Origin: Planctomycetales bacterium
Lineage (GTDB): Bacteria; Planctomycetota; Planctomycetia; Isosphaerales; Isosphaeraceae
Direction of reading: 5' to 3'
DNA: 64,000 nt
Assembly (NCBI GenBank): GCA_027449865.1
Contig: DAIDKV010000097.1
Coordinates: 62,001-126,000, forward strand
Positions within the stretch are counted from its first letter, which is position 1, and each line of letters begins with the position of its first letter. The notes under the pieces were generated by a model, which ran no database searches, had not been told where the DNA came from, and saw only the letters and a list, made by a program, of their open reading frames with translations. Positions 8,408-17,689 of this stretch are shown here, piece by piece. The position numbers and the translations under genes were made by a program.

Positions 8408-9349
8408 ATGCCATCCTCCGAAAATTCTCCCCTCGACCTGAAATCCCTCCGCTACGAGCCGCTGGAGACCCGGCCGAGCAAGGTCCGGCTGGCCGATCTG
8501 GGCCGTCCGGTCGGCGGGTCGTCGACCATCGACGAGTGGCTGGAATCCCTGCCGGAGATCCTGGCGGGCCAGTGGATTCGCCGGCTCCGCGACGCGATCG
8601 TCGGGTCGAGGTCCCGGGGCCGTCCGGTCGTCGCGGCGATCGGCGGCCACGTGATCAAGACGGGCTGTGCTCCGTATCTCAACGACTGGCTGGCGCGCGG
8701 GGTGCTGACCGGCGTGGCGATGAACGGATCAGCGGCCATTCACGACCTGGAACTGGCGATCAGCGGTCACACCAGCGAGGACGTCGGGGCCCGGCTCCTG
8801 GCCGGAACCTTTGGATTCGCCCGCGAGACCTCGGAGCTGTTCGCCGAGGCGTGCGAGGCGGCGGCGTCCGGCGGGATCGGGCTCGGAGCCGCGCTCGCCG
8901 ATCGGATCGAAAAGGAAGGCGGCCCCGGCCTCGACGCCAGCCTGCTGGTCGCCTCGCGCCGGGCCGGGACACCGGCGACGGTCCACGTCGCGATCGGGAC
9001 CGACATCGTTCACATGACGCCCAGGCTCGACCCGGCCGCGCTGGGAACCGCGTCGATGGCCGACTTCCGTCTCCTCTGCCAGCGGGTCGCCGGGCTGGCC
9101 GGCGGCGTCTGGATGAACATCGGCAGCGCCGTGGTCATGCCCGAGGTCTTCCTCAAGGCCGTGGCGATCGCCGGGAATCTGGGCGTTTCGCTCGACGGAA
9201 TGACAACCGCCAACCTGGACTTCCAGCAGCAGTACCGCGGCCGGCTCAACGTGCTGGATCGCCCCGGCGGCGAGGGGATCGCCCTGACCGGCCACCACGA
9301 ATTGCTCATACCCCTGCTCCACGCATCCGTCGGGGCGAAAATGGGATAG
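8408..9349 (+). CDS. Deoxyhypusine-synthase-like protein
   Basis: 313 residues resembling the deoxyhypusine synthase fold: AIGGHVIKTG at about 77-86, VAMNGSAAIHDLELAISG at about 103-120 followed by HTSEDV, then VHVAIGTDIVHMTP and NIGSAVVMPEVFLKA. The NGS/IHD and TSEDV blocks match those lining the NAD and spermidine sites of true DHS. Bacteria lack eIF5A, and homologues of this bacterial branch may act as homospermidine-synthase-like or unknown enzymes. A conserved catalytic Lys in the family's usual C-terminal position is not obvious here. Its place inside a glycan locus suggests a role in a modification or NAD-dependent step, but this is open. Confidence 0.65.
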   Translation: MPSSENSPLDLKSLRYEPLETRPSKVRLADLGRPVGGSSTIDEWLESLPEILAGQWIRRLRDAIVGSRSRGRPVVAAIGGHVIKTGCAPYLNDWLARGVLTGVAMNGSAAIHDLELAISGHTSEDVGARLLAGTFGFARETSELFAEACEAAASGGIGLGAALADRIEKEGGPGLDASLLVASRRAGTPATVHVAIGTDIVHMTPRLDPAALGTASMADFRLLCQRVAGLAGGVWMNIGSAVVMPEVFLKAVAIAGNLGVSLDGMTTANLDFQQQYRGRLNVLDRPGGEGIALTGHHELLIPLLHASVGAKMG

Positions 9350-9579
9350 GCGGGAGAGCTCTCGAAATCGCGCGGTATCACAAGGGCAATCCATTTCATT
9401 TGAAGTGTTCTGGATTTCTTGTCGGGCTTGTCGGACACCATTCGAATGAATCGATGGATGATCAGAAAGTGAGAGACAGGAGGTCGTCGAGTTGTTCTCA
9501 TGATAAAATTGTGTCTGTTTCCTGAACAGACCTCACAAACACCGAGGTGTTGGGGCGGCTACCCAACAGACGGACGTCG

Positions 9580-10557
9580 ATGTCCTGCGTGCCTCCTCTC
9601 ATCTCGGTTCTGCTCCCGGTTTACAACGCCGAGCGCTTCATCTCCGAGGCAGTGGAGAGTATTCTTGGCCAGACGCTCGAGGACTTTGAGTTTCTCATCA
9701 TCGATGACGGTTCGACGGACGGAACGCTTGAGATTCTGCGTCGGTACGAGAGGCGGGATTCTCGGATTCGGCTCTGGAGTCGTCCGAACGAGGGACTGGC
9801 GGCGACGCTCAACGAGCTGATCGACGCGTCGAGCGGAGAGTTTCTGGCACGGATGGACGCGGACGACATTTCGCGATCCGAGCGGTTCGCGCGTCAGGTC
9901 GCGTATCTCCGAGGGCATCCGGAATCGGTACTGGTGGGATCGCGGATTCGTCTGATCGACCCGGACGGCGACCCGCTCTGCGACTGGTGCACCGAGGAGG
10001 AACACGAGGCGCTTGAGGGGGTTTTCCTGCGTGGGGATCGTCGCACGACGATCGCCCATCCGTCGATCATGATGCGGCGTGCGGCGGTTCTGGCGGTGGG
10101 GAAGTACCGGGAACTCCGGCTGCTGGAAGAGGTGGATCTGTATCTCCGGCTGGGAGAGATTGGCCGGCTGGCGAATTTGCCCGATGTGCTGCTGGAGTAT
10201 CGGATCCACGACGGGAACATGTCGAGGGCGGCGCTCCAGGATAAAAGGATCGACCGTGACTTCCGGAGGTTGCTCCAGGAGGTGAGGCGGCGTCGGGGTC
10301 TGCCCGAGCCGAACGTGGAGCCGGACCAGGACCAGGGGCGGTCTCTGGATTCGTCCGATCCGAACGGCGAGGCCGCGCCCCCGTCGTGTCCACCATCAGG
10401 GCCAGACCCGTTCGAGCAGAGAATGGGATGGGCCTGGTGGGCGCTGGGGGCAGGCCACAAGGCGACGGCCCGAAAGCACGCTCGCTGGGTCTTTGCACAT
10501 GCGCCGATGGCGCTCCGATCGTGGAAACTGATGTACTGTGTCCTCCGGGGCCATTGA
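9580..10557 (+). CDS. Glycosyltransferase family 2
   Basis: 325 residues from ATG 9580; a GTG 33 bp upstream is an alternative start. This is a GT-A fold transferase: the N-terminal ISVLLPVYNAERF strand-loop, DDGSTDGT at about 43-50 for nucleotide binding, and MDADD at 91-95 as the metal-binding DXD. After the catalytic core (about 1-215) there is a Pro/Asp-rich linker and a short Trp-rich C terminus. It should transfer one sugar to a growing lipid-linked chain on the cytoplasmic side. Its 3' end overlaps the next ORF by 20 bp. Confidence 0.9.
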   Translation: MSCVPPLISVLLPVYNAERFISEAVESILGQTLEDFEFLIIDDGSTDGTLEILRRYERRDSRIRLWSRPNEGLAATLNELIDASSGEFLARMDADDISRSERFARQVAYLRGHPESVLVGSRIRLIDPDGDPLCDWCTEEEHEALEGVFLRGDRRTTIAHPSIMMRRAAVLAVGKYRELRLLEEVDLYLRLGEIGRLANLPDVLLEYRIHDGNMSRAALQDKRIDRDFRRLLQEVRRRRGLPEPNVEPDQDQGRSLDSSDPNGEAAPPSCPPSGPDPFEQRMGWAWWALGAGHKATARKHARWVFAHAPMALRSWKLMYCVLRGH

Positions 10558-12574
10558 TGGGTCGGACGCGTTGCGACCGGTCGATCGGGCCCCGATTTTG
10601 AAGAGACGCCACGTGTCGACGTTCGCCCTGATCGCCCTGCTGGGCTGGCCATTTCTGGTGGCGATTTTGTTCCTGATGGCGCCGGACCGTCGGACGGTGG
10701 CGTTCGCGATCGTCGGGGGCTGGCTGCTCCTTCCACCGTATGCGCTTGTATTCACAGGATTTCCCGACTACACGAAGGTCACGGCGTCGGTCATCGGAAT
10801 TCTCGGGGCGACGATTCTTCTGGCCCCCAATCGCCTTCTCCAGCTCCGGCCGGGTTGGATCGATCTGCCGATGGTTGTCTGGTGCTTGCTTCCCTACGCG
10901 ACGTATCCGTCGAACGGGCTGACGCTCTACAGCGCGATGTCCGACTCCCTGGAGCAGACGGTTTTTTGGGGGGCACCGTACCTGATTGGCCGGATTTATT
11001 TCCAGACGCTGGAAGACCTGGGCTCCTTCGCCCGGACGATCGTGATCGGCGGTCTGGCTTATGTCCCGCCGTGTCTGATTGAAATCCGGCTAAGCCCGCA
11101 GTTGCAGGCGATGCTCTACGGTTACGGGAGCTGGCAAGGGACGCGCATGGGGGGCTATCGGCCGTATGTCTTTTTCTCGACCGGGCTGGAGCTGGGACTC
11201 TGGATGACGGCAGCATCCATGACCGGATGGTGGATGTGGCGAACGGGAGCGATTCGACGGATCGGGGCCTGGCCGTTTGGGATGCTGTTATCGGGACTGG
11301 TGGTAACGACCGTGCTCTGTCGATCGACCGGGGCGCTGATTCTGCTATTCCTGGGGATGGCGGCGATCTGGCTGACGACACGCCTGCAAACCCGGATGGT
11401 GCTGGTCGGATTGCTGCTGGTTGGCCCGATATTCGTGACCGCGCGAACGACCGGTGCGTGGTCGGGGGCACAGGCGGTGGAACTGGCGAAAGCGACCTTC
11501 GGCCCCGAGCGGGCGGAGTCGCTGGAATTCCGGTACAAGTGCGAGAAGAAGCAGATGGCGCACGCCATGACACGGCCCTTGCTAGGGTGGGGGGGATTTG
11601 GCCGGAACTTTGTCACCTTTGATGACAATCCGAACAAATTGATGCCGCCGGATGGCCTCTGGATCGCCGTCCTGGGAACGAAGGGATTTCTTGGTCTGAT
11701 CGCCCTGTATCTGGCGATCATCCTGCCGGCGGCGCGTGCGGTCCGGCTGGTTCCGCCCCGGTCGTGGTCGGACCCGCGGCTGGCTGGAGCAATGATTGGG
11801 GTGGGCCTGCTGGGGATCTACATCATCGACAGCCTGCTCAACGGGTTCATTAACGTCATCTACCTGGCGATGTGCGGCGGGTTGGCGACGGTCTCGGCGC
11901 GGGAGTTTCTCGCCGGGGGAAAGACCGGAGAGCTGTCGAAACCGCGAGAGGCGTCGCCGACGAGTGCCCGACCGAGACGCCCGAAGGACCTGGCCGCGGA
12001 GTCGGCCAGCGGCCCGGCGCGACTGGCCGAGCAGTGCCGGTCGCTGGGCCGGTCGTACCGCCGCGAGGGGAGGGCCGACGAGGCCGACGCGGCCTGGTCG
12101 CAGGCGCTGGACTGGCTGGCCGCCGCCGTGACGGCCAACCCATCGGCCGACGCCCCACGGCGGGCCTGGTGCGACTGCGCCAACGACCTGGCCTGGCTCC
12201 GGGCCAACCGGCCCGAGGAGTCGCGGCGCGACCCGAAATCGGCCGTCACCCTCGCGAGCCGGACCGTCGAGGAATACCCCGAGGTCGCCGCCTACTGGAA
12301 CACCCTGGCCGCCGCCCGCTATCGCGCCGACGACCCGGATGGCGCGCTGGCGGCGCTGGGGCGGTCGCGGTCGCTGGCCGGCGGGACGGCCTTCGACGAG
12401 GTCCTCCAGGCAATGGCCCTGGGTCGCTCGGGCGAGGTCGAGGCCGGGCGCGAGGCGCTGGCGCGTGCCCTGCTGCTGGCCGAGCGAGACCACCCCGGAC
12501 ACGCCGAACTGGCGGCGCTCTGCGACGAGGCCCAGGCCCTGCTCGCCGTCGCCGCACCGACCAGCGCTGTCTAG
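10538..12574 (+). CDS. O-antigen ligase/polymerase-like membrane protein with C-terminal TPR region
   Basis: 678 residues. About the first 460 residues form many hydrophobic helices. A periplasmic-loop motif near 340-352 (MAHAMTRPLLGWGGFG) is the conserved Wzy_C/WaaL signature, in which a polymer or ligase reaction uses an undecaprenyl-linked glycan. The last ~200 residues are soluble, Ala/Arg-rich and fit tetratricopeptide helices (AEQCRSLGRSYRREGRADEA, AAYWNTLAAARYRADDPDGAL). The start is uncertain: GTG 10538 overlaps the GT2 gene, and in-frame TTG/GTG codons near 10600 also precede the first helix. TPR-fused ligases exist in planctomycetes; partner binding is the likely TPR role. Confidence 0.82.
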   Translation: MSSGAIDGSDALRPVDRAPILKRRHVSTFALIALLGWPFLVAILFLMAPDRRTVAFAIVGGWLLLPPYALVFTGFPDYTKVTASVIGILGATILLAPNRLLQLRPGWIDLPMVVWCLLPYATYPSNGLTLYSAMSDSLEQTVFWGAPYLIGRIYFQTLEDLGSFARTIVIGGLAYVPPCLIEIRLSPQLQAMLYGYGSWQGTRMGGYRPYVFFSTGLELGLWMTAASMTGWWMWRTGAIRRIGAWPFGMLLSGLVVTTVLCRSTGALILLFLGMAAIWLTTRLQTRMVLVGLLLVGPIFVTARTTGAWSGAQAVELAKATFGPERAESLEFRYKCEKKQMAHAMTRPLLGWGGFGRNFVTFDDNPNKLMPPDGLWIAVLGTKGFLGLIALYLAIILPAARAVRLVPPRSWSDPRLAGAMIGVGLLGIYIIDSLLNGFINVIYLAMCGGLATVSAREFLAGGKTGELSKPREASPTSARPRRPKDLAAESASGPARLAEQCRSLGRSYRREGRADEADAAWSQALDWLAAAVTANPSADAPRRAWCDCANDLAWLRANRPEESRRDPKSAVTLASRTVEEYPEVAAYWNTLAAARYRADDPDGALAALGRSRSLAGGTAFDEVLQAMALGRSGEVEAGREALARALLLAERDHPGHAELAALCDEAQALLAVAAPTSAV

Positions 12575-12767
12575 GTTCCCAAACGCTTGTCATCAGGGCC
12601 CGGTCACGCGATCCCCGCCCGCGACTTGCGCTCACACAATAAATCAATTCACATAATAAGATCTCATTAAACCAAATTTCACCTAACCCATAAAAACGGC
12701 GTGGAATGTTTCTGTTTCACGGCCCGGGCCCCTGGGGTGGGCGAAGTTCGACTCACCAGGAGACGAG

Positions 12768-13775
12768 ATGCACAAGATGAGCACCGCTGTACTGAGCCCG
12801 CGGATACGCCTCCAGGCATTCGTGATGCGACAGATGCCCCGGGGCATCCGGAAGTTTTCCTGGTGGTGGGATCGCATGTATGCGGCCCTCGGCGGCGGCG
12901 GGTTCGATGACGACCCGGAAGTCGACTCCCGATGGCCGGAGGGAGAGATTGGGCCGATCCGGAGCCGTTGGTTCGGCTATCGGGTCTTCCTCAATCTCCA
13001 AAGCTGGTCCGAGCGTCGGACGTATTTCAGCGGAGAGTACTACCAGCGCGAACTGCAGTATCTGTACCAGGCAATTCTGCGGCGAGGCGACCAGTATCTC
13101 GACATCGGCGCCAACATCGGCATGACGGCATTGATGGGAAGCTCTCGGATCGGGCCCGAGGGGAGGGGATTCGCCTTTGAGCCGAATCCCGCGGTCTTCG
13201 CGCGGCTCCGCCGCCATTTTGATGACAACCAGATCACCAACATCGAGGCCGTCCCCTTTGCCCTGGGGGATTGCGAGGCCGAGGGAAGCATCACCACGAC
13301 GCGGGGCACCAAGAATAACTCCCTGCTGGGGACGCTCTCCGACGTTGGCGGCACAGGTTCGGAGCCGCGCCACCCGGTCCGGATCGTGACGGGGCGCCCT
13401 TACCTCGATAAACTCGACCCGGCGAGGCCGACATTCGCCAAGATCGACGTCGAGGGCTATGAGATCAAGGCTCTGAGGGGGATGAATGACCTGCTCGAAT
13501 GGCCCGAGGTCGCCATCCTCGCCGAGGTCAATAGCCCCATGCTCCAACTGGCGGGCGACTCGTCCGAGGCGCTTCTCGAACTCCTGGCGTCGCACGGTTT
13601 CCAGCCCTTCCGTCACGATCTCCAGGTCGGCCGCTACGGGTCGAGATTCTCCGTCAAGCCGGCCCCATCCGGCCGCGATCTCATCCCAGAGGATTGGGAG
13701 GACTATCTCTTCGTGAAGCCGGACTCGCGATTCTATCACGAGCGCATGGTCCCGTACCTCGGGGCAAACCACTGA
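12768..13775 (+). CDS. FkbM family methyltransferase
   Basis: 335 residues from ATG 12768, which has AGGAG five bases upstream. SAM motif I YLDIGANIGMTA lies at about 110-121, followed by FAFEPNPAVFARLRRHF. The FkbM-specific block FAKIDVEGYEIKALRG lies near 221, and a C-terminal LAEVNSPM strand follows. FkbM enzymes methylate hydroxyls of sugars or polyketides. The 193-bp gap before the gene contains an AT-rich stretch (12640-12700), which stands out in this GC-rich DNA and probably holds its promoter. It converges with a second FkbM gene, with stops only 2 bp apart. Confidence 0.9.
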   Translation: MHKMSTAVLSPRIRLQAFVMRQMPRGIRKFSWWWDRMYAALGGGGFDDDPEVDSRWPEGEIGPIRSRWFGYRVFLNLQSWSERRTYFSGEYYQRELQYLYQAILRRGDQYLDIGANIGMTALMGSSRIGPEGRGFAFEPNPAVFARLRRHFDDNQITNIEAVPFALGDCEAEGSITTTRGTKNNSLLGTLSDVGGTGSEPRHPVRIVTGRPYLDKLDPARPTFAKIDVEGYEIKALRGMNDLLEWPEVAILAEVNSPMLQLAGDSSEALLELLASHGFQPFRHDLQVGRYGSRFSVKPAPSGRDLIPEDWEDYLFVKPDSRFYHERMVPYLGANH

Positions 13776-13777
13776 GT

Positions 13778-14791
13778 TTACCCCACGTGGTAGCCGATCG
13801 ATCGGACGACCTCGTTGAAACGATCCACCTTTTCGACCGGGCAAAGGAATTGATCGTTGTGGTTGTGGGCATATGCGACCCTGTCCCGCCACAAGATGCC
13901 GTCAGGTTGAAGAAGGCCGCTGGCATATTGGAATTCCGCGCGGAGAGACTCCAACTCACGGCAGTCGGCCTTGCTGAGGATTTCGAGGAAGATCACAGGA
14001 CGATCTTCGCGGAGAATCGACCCCATCCCGAGCAGGACACGGTGTTCCTGCGACTCGACGTCGATCTTCATCAAACCAACAGGCCGGCACTTACTCTGAA
14101 CGGAGAACTCGTCGAGAGTGAGTAAGGGAACCTTGATGGTACAGAGATGCTCCGCATGAAAATACGGATTGAGCGACGAGGAGGATTCTATGAGCCCGGT
14201 CTTCGTCGTCGGCACGTAGAAGTCAGCCACCCCTGTCCGGTCGGCAACAGCGGAGGCCACCACATCGATCCGTCCGTCCAGACGGTTGAGCGCTACATTC
14301 TGCTCCAACCGAGCGCGCGCCTCGGGGAGCGGCTCGAAGGCATAGCACTTCTCAACCTCGGGGCAAGATACCGCGATCATCGAGTAAAACCCGGAATACG
14401 CCCCGACATCGAGGACGAATCGGCATTCGCGGCTGAAGGCGAGAAAGAGATCCGGCAACGGTCGCTCAAAGGCGGCCCAGCCACCCCACCAAAGGGTCCT
14501 TGCCACCGAGTCGCGACCTCCATCGCTCTCCATCCGGAAACACGGAGGCCTCGTTCGGTCGTTTTGAATGTAGACTTCCACGACACGAGGGACATACCCG
14601 CAGAGTGGCGAGATCTTCCGGCTGATCTCCTCCGCCCCCACCCTGCGGAAAAACTCGGCCGCCGGCACGCCGAGAGGTCGGAACTTCAGCAGGTCGATCA
14701 TCCACGACCGAATCCTACGAAGTGGACTGACGTCCCGGTTTTGCTGGGTCGAATTCATTATGTTAGTCATCTGGATGAATTTCGCTCGCAC
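13778..14791 (-). CDS. FkbM family methyltransferase (second, convergent)
   Basis: Up to 337 residues on the minus strand. Alternative starts are GTG 14791, ATG 14770 and ATG 14758; the latter two are more likely because the GTG lies one base from its AGGAGG. Motif I is FVLDVGAYSGFYSMIAV, with CYAFEPLPEARARLEQNV after it. The FkbM block GLMKIDVESQEHRVLLGMG and the strand VIFLEILSK follow. It is only distantly similar to its convergent neighbour, so it is not a recent duplicate. It is the only glycan-locus gene on the minus strand between 1 and 24757, which suggests separate control. Confidence 0.9.
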   Translation of the reverse strand: MRAKFIQMTNIMNSTQQNRDVSPLRRIRSWMIDLLKFRPLGVPAAEFFRRVGAEEISRKISPLCGYVPRVVEVYIQNDRTRPPCFRMESDGGRDSVARTLWWGGWAAFERPLPDLFLAFSRECRFVLDVGAYSGFYSMIAVSCPEVEKCYAFEPLPEARARLEQNVALNRLDGRIDVVASAVADRTGVADFYVPTTKTGLIESSSSLNPYFHAEHLCTIKVPLLTLDEFSVQSKCRPVGLMKIDVESQEHRVLLGMGSILREDRPVIFLEILSKADCRELESLRAEFQYASGLLQPDGILWRDRVAYAHNHNDQFLCPVEKVDRFNEVVRSIGYHVG

Positions 14792-15040
14792 GCCTCCTGA
14801 AATCCCTTACCTGATCAACGACTCGACGTTCACTCAGTACGCATCGTTCATCCGAACCGATATTCGAACGAATGCGTCACACGTGGCCGCACACGACATC
14901 ATGCAGTCTCTTCACGCCGGGAAGAGCCGACGCTGGTCAGAAGCCTTCTGATTGGGGAAACCCGGCCAATAAAGCGCAGCCTACCACGCCGAGCTCCAGA
15001 AATCAGCCCGAGAGTGTCTACCGTAGCGAGATAGCGGATT

Positions 15041-15130
15041 CTTTATCATGACATAAATAGTATAGTTCCAATTTAAATATAACTTTAATCATATATTAAA
15101 CATATGTATATAGTCGCTTAAATCTCAAGG
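15041..15130. other. AT-rich island upstream of the GT4 gene
   Basis: The 400-bp gap between the second FkbM gene and the duplicated leader contains ~90 bp that are overwhelmingly A/T (runs such as ATTTAAATATAACTTTAATC and ATATATTAAACATATG). The surroundings are well above 60% GC. No ORF is present. It may hold promoter or UP-type sequence for the downstream GT4 gene, or be a recombination scar. Confidence 0.7.
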
Positions 15131-15190
15131 GTCATTTTATCCGACCAAGTAAGTTCGTAATTCCAGCCATTGTTAGACCAGCTAATTGAT

Positions 15191-15343
15191 GATTCGAGTC
15201 GGCGTAATGACCTGGTCCGGGACGAGTGGACCGCCCGGACACGAGGGTCCGTAGTGACGTTGAGGTCCACATTGGCCGTTCGCCTCGACGATCCCCCCTG
15301 AAGGAGGCGTGGCAGTCACCCGCCGCGACCAAATGCCGATGAA
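15191..15343 (+). repeat. Duplicated ~150-bp leader, copy 1
   Basis: This segment and 19223-19376 are about 80-85% identical by eye and both run into the first codons of the following gene (ATGCCGATGAA). Shared elements are a hairpin (GTCCGGG 15215-15221 with CCCGGAC 15234-15240), a 15-codon frame from ATG 15207 to TAG 15254 (MTWSGTSGPPGHEGP), and an AAGGAGG at 15301-15307. The 15-codon frame is colinear in the other copy without indels. It may be a regulatory leader, a small RNA or a dispersed element that seeded upstream of both genes. Confidence 0.85.
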
Positions 15344-16616
15344 CGAGCGAGAGTTCGGGAACAACCAACCCCTCTCAATCGGTCTATTCAGCCCCGCATG
15401 GCCGCCGGCCGGGCGAGCCAACGGGGTGCTCTCTTATGTGGATACCCTGTCCAGGAGTCTGGAGTCGCTCGGTCATCGCGTGACGATTCTCTGCTCGAAT
15501 GTCTCGGACGGCGACCGCGACCCGAGAGTTTTCCGTCTGGCGAGTGTGTCGCGACGCGGCCCGGCGCGGCGGCTCTCGGACTGGGCCTGGTATCGCTGGG
15601 CGCCCCAGATCTGGAAGGAGTGCCGATTCGACCCAGAAATCGGCAGGGCCGTCGCACGAAGCGTCCAGGAACGCGGTATCCAGGTCATCGAGATGGAGGA
15701 GTCATTCGGCTGGGCCGAGATGGTCCGCCAGTGGAGTCGGATCCCGGTCTCGGTCCGGCTGCATGGTCCCTGGTTCATGAACGGGACTGCGCTGGGGGTC
15801 CCGAACAACCGCGTGTACCGCAAGCGCGTCGCCCTTGAGGGCGAGGCGATCCGGCGCGCCGTTGGAGTGACCGCCCCCTCGTACGATGTGCTGGAGCGGA
15901 CCCGGACGTATTACGGCCTGGGTCTGGATCAAGCCAGGGTCATTCCCAATCCGACCCCCCACGTTCCACCTCGGAACCGATGGAGATCCGAGGACCGCGA
16001 TCCGGGACGGATTGTGTTCATCGGCCGGTTCGACCGCCACAAGGGAGGCGACCTGATCGTCGAGGCATTTGCCCGGATCCTTCGGACCTTCCCCGAGGCC
16101 CGGCTCGACTTCGCCGGCCCCGACCACAATGTGATCGATGACGAAGGGAAGCGATGGGACCTGACCTCGTTCGTCGACGCCCGGATTCCCGGGGCTCGCG
16201 AGGACGGCCGGGTCCGGCTTCTGGGACGAGTTCCGTACGAGGATCTGCCAGCGCTTCGACGTCAGGCATCGGTCACGGTGGTTTGCTCGCGGTACGAGAC
16301 CTTCGGTCTGACCGTGTCCGAGGCCGCGGTGATGGGCTGCCCGATCGTCGCGGCCCGCGTCGGCGGCATCTCCGAGATCCTCCGCGATGGGGTCGATGGC
16401 CTGCTCCACCAACCCGGCAACGCCGTCGACCTTGCCGACCGGATCCTCGAATTACTCTCCGACCCTGGCCGAGCCGCCGAGCTTGGCGCCTCCGCGGCGG
16501 CCCATTGCGAGCGGGAGTTCGACCCGATCGCCATTGCCACCCGGCTGGCCGAGCACTACCAACAGCTTCTCAACCCCATGGTTCGGACTGGATCCGTCGT
16601 TCGATCGGCGACCTGA
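15339..16616 (+). CDS. Glycosyltransferase family 4
   Basis: 425 residues from ATG 15339; ATG 15333 and GTG 15309 are in-frame alternatives lying within the duplicated leader. It is a GT-B fold retaining transferase. The N-terminal acceptor domain begins SIGLFSPAWPPAGRANGV with the glycine-rich acceptor loop. The donor domain starts IVFIGRFDRHKGGDLIVEAF near residue 225. ETFGLTVSEA near 320 supplies the EX7E-type nucleotide-sugar contact, and IVAARVGGISEIL follows. It should add a hexose to the lipid-linked glycan in the cytoplasm. It lies 58 bp upstream of an SDR gene, so it leads a four-gene run 15339-19208. Confidence 0.92.
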   Translation: MNEREFGNNQPLSIGLFSPAWPPAGRANGVLSYVDTLSRSLESLGHRVTILCSNVSDGDRDPRVFRLASVSRRGPARRLSDWAWYRWAPQIWKECRFDPEIGRAVARSVQERGIQVIEMEESFGWAEMVRQWSRIPVSVRLHGPWFMNGTALGVPNNRVYRKRVALEGEAIRRAVGVTAPSYDVLERTRTYYGLGLDQARVIPNPTPHVPPRNRWRSEDRDPGRIVFIGRFDRHKGGDLIVEAFARILRTFPEARLDFAGPDHNVIDDEGKRWDLTSFVDARIPGAREDGRVRLLGRVPYEDLPALRRQASVTVVCSRYETFGLTVSEAAVMGCPIVAARVGGISEILRDGVDGLLHQPGNAVDLADRILELLSDPGRAAELGASAAAHCEREFDPIAIATRLAEHYQQLLNPMVRTGSVVRSAT

Positions 16617-16674
16617 CCGCGGGCCCCAAACGTTCTGTTCCCTTTTCTCCGACCTCAGCAAGTGAATCCACCCC

Positions 16675-17676
16675 ATGAGAATGTTCGTCACCGGACATCG
16701 CGGCTACATCGGATCCCACCTGGTCGACGTTTTGAAGCGGGAGGGACACACCGTCGTCGGCTGTGACCTCGGCCTGTTCCGCGGGTGCAACTGGGAACCG
16801 ATTGTCGAGCCGGATGTCGACCTGGAGAAGGACGTACGGACGGTCGAGGCGTCCGACCTCGACGGCTCCGACTGCGTGATGCATCTGGCCGCGATCTCCA
16901 ATGACCCGATGGGCGACCTCGACCCGCAGATCACCTTCGACATCAACCGAGATGCCTCGATCCGCCTTGCCCGGATCGCCAAGCAGGCGGGCGTACCCCG
17001 GTTCCTCTTCGCCGGAAGCTGCTCGATCTACGGCCAGGGAGAAAAGCTCGACCTCGACGAGGGCGACCCGCTCAACCCGCTGACCGCCTACGCCCGGTCG
17101 AAGATCGAGACCGAGCAGGCCGTCTCTGAACTGGCCGACGCGAACTTCTCGCCCGCCTATCTTCGAAACGCCACCGCCTACGGCCACTCGCCGGTTCTTC
17201 GAATCGACCTGGTCGTCAACAACCTGCTGGCCTCGGCCCTGTCGTACGGCGAGATCCGAATCATGTCCGACGGCTCGCCCTGGCGACCATTGATCCACTG
17301 CCGCGACATCGCCCGGGCCTTCGCCGCCTTCGCCGCGGCACCGAAGGAAGCGATTCACAATCAGGCGATCAACGTCGGCGGGAATGCCGAGAACTACCAG
17401 GTCCGCGACGTCGGCGACCAGGTGCAGCGGCTGATCCCCTCGGCGAAGGTCGTCTACACCGGCGAGGTCGGCGCCGACCCGAGGAACTACCGGGTCAACT
17501 TCGACAAGCTGGCGCGTCACCTGCCCGACTTCAAGCTCCAGTACAACCTGGTCACCGGGATGGAAGAACTGCACCGCAAGATGGTCGAGCACGGCTTCAG
17601 CAAGAAGGACTTCGAAGGCGACCAGTTCGTCCGGCTCCGGACCCTCAAGGGACGATTCCACCTCCTCAACACCTGA
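16675..17676 (+). CDS. NAD-dependent epimerase/dehydratase (extended SDR)
   Basis: 333 residues. The Rossmann loop TGHRGYIG lies at 6-13 and the catalytic Tyr/Lys in the YARSK motif at about 139-143, with the Ser partner in AGSCSIYG. Nucleotide-sugar 4-epimerases, 4,6-dehydratases and reductases share this layout, and substrate specificity cannot be read here. It is followed after 13 bp by the RfbC-like epimerase and then another SDR and an rfbF gene. A role in converting a CDP- or dTDP-activated 4-keto-6-deoxy sugar is therefore likely. Confidence 0.85.
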   Translation: MRMFVTGHRGYIGSHLVDVLKREGHTVVGCDLGLFRGCNWEPIVEPDVDLEKDVRTVEASDLDGSDCVMHLAAISNDPMGDLDPQITFDINRDASIRLARIAKQAGVPRFLFAGSCSIYGQGEKLDLDEGDPLNPLTAYARSKIETEQAVSELADANFSPAYLRNATAYGHSPVLRIDLVVNNLLASALSYGEIRIMSDGSPWRPLIHCRDIARAFAAFAAAPKEAIHNQAINVGGNAENYQVRDVGDQVQRLIPSAKVVYTGEVGADPRNYRVNFDKLARHLPDFKLQYNLVTGMEELHRKMVEHGFSKKDFEGDQFVRLRTLKGRFHLLNT

Positions 17677-17689
17677 TCGGACCCACACG

